Shown: positions 6,562-8,224 of the stretch, piece after piece
How the letters are laid out: each line of letters begins with the position of its first letter
Numbering within the stretch: position 1 is the stretch's first letter
Source of the DNA: UBA11865 sp035686605
GTDB taxonomy: Bacteria > Chloroflexota > Anaerolineae > Promineifilales > Promineifilaceae
NCBI GenBank assembly: GCA_035686605.1
Contig: DASRZI010000257.1
Span: forward strand, 1-8,224
DNA length: 8,224 nt
Direction of reading: 5' to 3'
The notes under the pieces: model-generated
The model's input: only the letters and a program-made list of their open reading frames with translations
What the model was told of the DNA's origin: nothing
Databases searched by the model: none
Made by a program: the position numbers and the translations under genes

Positions 6562-7092
6562 CTATTCAGACAGTTCTACAACGGCAACCCGGCCCACGAT
6601 TCTCTTGATGACGACAAGCTCGCCTGTATCAATTTCCTCTCCACTCTCGGACCGAGCGCCTAGCCTGACGCGGCCGCTAACGTTCGTATATGATATTTGC
6701 CCTAACCCCTTGCTGGGTATGGTCACGGTCACCTCGGCTTCGCGACCGATAGAGTCTATCTCATGCGAAAAGTGGCTAGATTTGCTCGGCGAAAGAACGT
6801 AAAGGAAAAACGCTTGTGCTGCCCCACCAAATATTATACCAACGCCCGTTGCCCAAAGAATACTGGGTATTGCTTCCATATCAAGCCACAGGTGCGTGAT
6901 TAGTCCTGTTAGACCGAATGCCGAGCCAAATACAGCGGCAGAGAAGGGGCTGATTCCCACCAGATCGAAAGGACCCTCGCCATCAGAGCCAATCTCGAAA
7001 TCAAATATCTGATCCAGACCAGCGCCTATGAGGCTCAGGAAGGCGAAGAGAAAGCTGATGATGACGATGGCGGCGTAGACCAGGTCCAGCAT
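6562..7092 (-). CDS. NfeD/YuaF-like membrane protein with C-terminal OB-fold
   Basis: The protein has 176 residues with three hydrophobic segments (about 3-25, 48-68, 75-98) followed by a soluble domain, about 113-176. That domain runs from IGREAEVTVTIP through GLGQISY to VVIKRIVGRVAVVEL and resembles the OB-fold of YuaF/NfeD1b proteins. The short form lacks the ClpP-like serine protease domain of long NfeD, as expected for flotillin partners. The ATG at 7092 has TAGGAG six bases upstream. It is followed on the same strand by flotillin, so the two probably form an operon acting on membrane microdomains. NfeD partners are thought to assist flotillin assembly or membrane stress responses. The family call rests on topology, the C-terminal motif pattern and context; primary sequence similarity in this family is low. 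Confidence 0.85.
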   Translation of the reverse strand: MLDLVYAAIVIISFLFAFLSLIGAGLDQIFDFEIGSDGEGPFDLVGISPFSAAVFGSAFGLTGLITHLWLDMEAIPSILWATGVGIIFGGAAQAFFLYVLSPSKSSHFSHEIDSIGREAEVTVTIPSKGLGQISYTNVSGRVRLGARSESGEEIDTGELVVIKRIVGRVAVVELSE

Positions 7093-7237
7093 TAGTTGCT
7101 CCTAATCACTGTCGCCAATTTGATGACGGTCGCCTTGGCGAGGTCCGGTTTCCGCTCTGATCCAGTCAACTTGCGACCTTCTTTTATCCATCGTTAGCAG
7201 TGAACCTGCTTCTAGGGACAGAATACCGGACTCACTT

Positions 7238-7266
7238 ATTATACTGGCGAACGATGGCTTTCACCA
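7238..7266 (-). promoter_or_regulatory. Candidate promoter of the NfeD-flotillin operon
   Basis: The minus strand has a perfect TATAAT (7243-7238) with TGGTGA (7266-7261) at a 17-base spacing, only three of six matches to the -35 consensus. The predicted start near 7231 leaves about 140 bases of leader before the NfeD-like ATG. No better promoter is visible upstream of that gene. The weak -35 suggests an activator or simply a weaker call. Confidence 0.4.
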
Positions 7267-7521
7267 GCGGATTCGCCAGAGTGATAAGGAGCCGGTTTCA
7301 AGTCTCTCTACTACTCTTCACTACGAAATCTTAGCCCTGTTTGTTGTATCCACAGTGAACTATTCGCATGGGTGCTATGGGCCCGATTTACCTGTATAAC
7401 ATCGCCGAGTGGTCTGCTTCAAGTGGGCTATGATCGGTCTTGTTGGGGATTTTAGATGATATTTTGGAGACGAACCTTGCCCTTGGAACCGGCCTGTCAG
7501 TAACGCAAACTTTAGACCACC

Positions 7522-7540
7522 TACCCTAACATACCCTAAC
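7522..7540. repeat. Tandem direct repeat TACCCTAAC x2 at 10-bp spacing
   Basis: TACCCTAAC occurs at 7522-7530 and again at 7532-7540, identical, with one base between, so the repeat unit is 10 bp, about one helical turn. The pair ends 27 bases before the extended -10 at 7568, just upstream of where the -35 would be. This is the classic placement of a class II activator site, with two monomers bound on the same DNA face. An operator is inferred; the repeat itself is plain. Confidence 0.6.
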
Positions 7541-7567
7541 TAGGTTTAAATGAATCTTTATGGTTTG

Positions 7568-7576
7568 TGCTATAAT
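7568..7576 (+). promoter_or_regulatory. Extended -10 promoter upstream of the small membrane-protein gene
   Basis: TGCTATAAT is a perfect extended -10 (TGn plus TATAAT). The -35 position at 17-base spacing is AAATGA, a poor match, which fits either an extended -10 promoter or one helped by a factor bound at the direct repeat just upstream. Transcription would start near 7583 and run about 250 bases before the gene at 7835. Confidence 0.6.
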
Positions 7577-7834
7577 TGTCCGTTAGTAAAAATTGAGAGT
7601 TTTGGGTTGATTTCTGAACTCATCGGATAGCTGGTATTTGCAATCCGTTTCTGAGAATTGACCTTATCCAAATCAATTTACTTAACATAAACTGATTGCC
7701 GATACAGAATCAAGTTCTCGATCGTTTTACCTCCTGGAAAAGTTGAACATTCGAGAAAGAGTGATCGTACCGTATTATCTTGGCGTTGATTTCAGATTCC
7801 GAGCAGCGGAGTCTCTTTAGGAGAATTAATCGAG

Positions 7835-8089
7835 ATGGCGAAGACAAAGAAGAAGAAAGTAAAACGGAGAAGAACTACCTCGGAAAAGGTCATCATTGTT
7901 CTCGGTATCATCATCGCTCTGAGCATGATTCTATCTCTAGTTGCAGGACTAGGTGGCAGGAGAGGAGCGAGTAGTTCGAGCAGCTTACCTGAGCACAATG
8001 GCCTACCGATAGCAGTGGAAGTTGGGACGATTTCCGGTTATCAGTTTATGTCAACCTATGATTCCATAGAAGGATTTCATCCCATATAA
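7835..8089 (+). CDS. Small basic single-pass membrane protein, function unknown
   Basis: The protein has 84 residues. The N-terminal 18 are strongly basic (MAKTKKKKVKRRRTTSEK), followed by one hydrophobic helix at about 19-39 (VIIVLGIIIALSMILSLVAGL), a Gly/Arg then Ser-rich link (GGRRGASSSSS), and about 35 further residues without a recognised motif. The positive-inside rule puts the N-terminus in the cytoplasm and the C-terminus outside. AGGAGA at 7819-7824, ten bases before the ATG, supports the start. The basic-cap plus helix looks like the N-terminus of longer Chloroflexi membrane-anchored proteins I have seen, so the gene may be a truncated relative of one of these. Neither adjacent frame gives an obvious continuation after the stop. 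I do not recognise its function. It converges with a gene entering from the right. Confidence 0.7.
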   Translation: MAKTKKKKVKRRRTTSEKVIIVLGIIIALSMILSLVAGLGGRRGASSSSSLPEHNGLPIAVEVGTISGYQFMSTYDSIEGFHPI

Positions 8090-8101
8090 GGAATCAGCGA
8101 C

Positions 8102-8140
8102 CCAACATCGGCATTCGTGACGATTGATGAGAGATGTTGG
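8102..8140. repeat. Inverted repeat between convergent genes (possible bidirectional terminator)
   Basis: CCAACATC (8102-8109) is the exact reverse complement of GATGTTGG (8133-8140), an 8-bp stem around a 23-base loop that itself contains a small TCG-TGA-CGA hairpin. It lies just after the stop of the small gene (8089) and before the stop of the convergent partial gene (8147). There is no T tract on either side, so a Rho-independent terminator is only a possibility; it may equally be an RNA 3'-end stabiliser. Confidence 0.45.
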
Positions 8141-8146
8141 ATCGTC

Positions 8147-8224
8147 TCAATAAACGACCAACACAATCACCAATAGGGCTATTATTCCCACCCCCCCGTA
8201 TTCGAGAACGACCTGGCGGTTGAA
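8147..8224 (-). CDS. C-terminal end of a membrane protein entering from the right edge (partial)
   Basis: Reading the minus strand from the window edge, one frame is open for 25 codons to a TGA at 8149-8147. It gives FNRQVVLEYGG followed by VGIIALLVIVLVVY. The last 14 residues are a hydrophobic stretch that could be (part of) a terminal transmembrane helix. The gene would begin beyond the window and converge with the small gene, with the inverted repeat at 8102-8140 between them. The frame is short and crosses a run of seven C (8191-8197), where a length error would change the frame. Family unknown. Confidence 0.45.
   Translation of the reverse strand, partial: FNRQVVLEYGGVGIIALLVIVLVVY

Larger units (their letters stand above)
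7093..7834. other. Long intergenic region between divergent genes, with regulatory signals but no gene seen
   Basis: No open frame with a ribosome binding site, no tRNA and no known riboswitch is recognisable over these 742 bases. Contents: a candidate minus-strand promoter for the NfeD/flotillin operon (about 7238-7266), a tandem direct repeat (7522-7540), a strong extended -10 on the plus strand (7568-7576), and then about 250 AT-rich bases of apparent untranslated leader before the small gene at 7835. The composition becomes clearly more AT-rich after about 7540, as is usual for regulatory DNA. Confidence 0.6.

Noticed and set aside
7743..7778. TTGAAC ... TATTAT as a second promoter close to the small gene
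   Set aside because: The spacing is 24 bases, too long for a sigma-A promoter, and the extended -10 at 7568 is far better.
1..8224. Novel defence system, mobile element or CRISPR array
   Set aside because: No transposase, integrase, nuclease, reverse transcriptase, toxin-antitoxin pair, terminal inverted repeats or spaced repeats are visible; the clear genes are housekeeping-type transport, membrane organisation and secretion.

Overview
The window looks like chromosomal DNA from a member of the Chloroflexota (Anaerolineae-like). This rests on three things. The secreted multidomain protein has Ig-like, FnIII-like and BACON-like modules. A THI5/NMT1-type ABC importer sits behind an FMN riboswitch, an arrangement I associate with Chloroflexi RibXY riboflavin transporters. 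A short Lys/Arg-rich single-pass membrane protein has a style I recall from this phylum. The assignment is inferred from gene style only, because no rRNA or marker gene is present. Base composition looks close to 50% GC by eye, and I see no phage, transposon, CRISPR or tRNA signature.

Layout from left to right. (1) Positions 1-1605, plus strand: the 3' part of a large secreted or surface protein whose start lies outside the window. (2) Positions 1692-4699, minus strand: a complete regulated operon. It begins with a sigma-A-like promoter (4672-4699), followed by a leader with a full FMN riboswitch (4458-4583) and an intrinsic-terminator-like hairpin (4401-4428). The genes follow in the order permease (ribX-like, 3539-4315), substrate-binding lipoprotein (ribY-like, 2467-3522) and ATPase (1692-2465). 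(3) Positions 4879-7092, minus strand: a two-gene membrane-organisation operon, an NfeD/YuaF-like membrane protein followed by a flotillin (SPFH protein). (4) Positions 7093-7834: a roughly 740-base intergenic region between divergent genes. It holds a candidate promoter on each strand and, next to the plus-strand promoter, a perfect tandem 9-mer direct repeat at 10-bp spacing. (5) Positions 7835-8089, plus strand: a small 84-residue membrane protein of unknown function. (6) Positions 8147-8224, minus strand: the apparent C-terminal transmembrane helix of a gene that enters from the right. An inverted repeat lies between (5) and (6).

How the genes work together. The main story is the flavin importer. 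By homology alone the three ABC genes would be called nitrate/sulfonate/taurine or HMP transporters. The FMN riboswitch directly upstream, with no other operon it could serve, argues that the cargo is riboflavin or a close flavin. The leader also shows a switching mechanism. Seven bases of the aptamer's conserved 5' strand are perfectly complementary to the 5' arm of the terminator hairpin. FMN-bound aptamer and antiterminator therefore exclude each other, giving import OFF when FMN is abundant. The flotillin/NfeD pair is a classic membrane-microdomain module and appears functionally separate.
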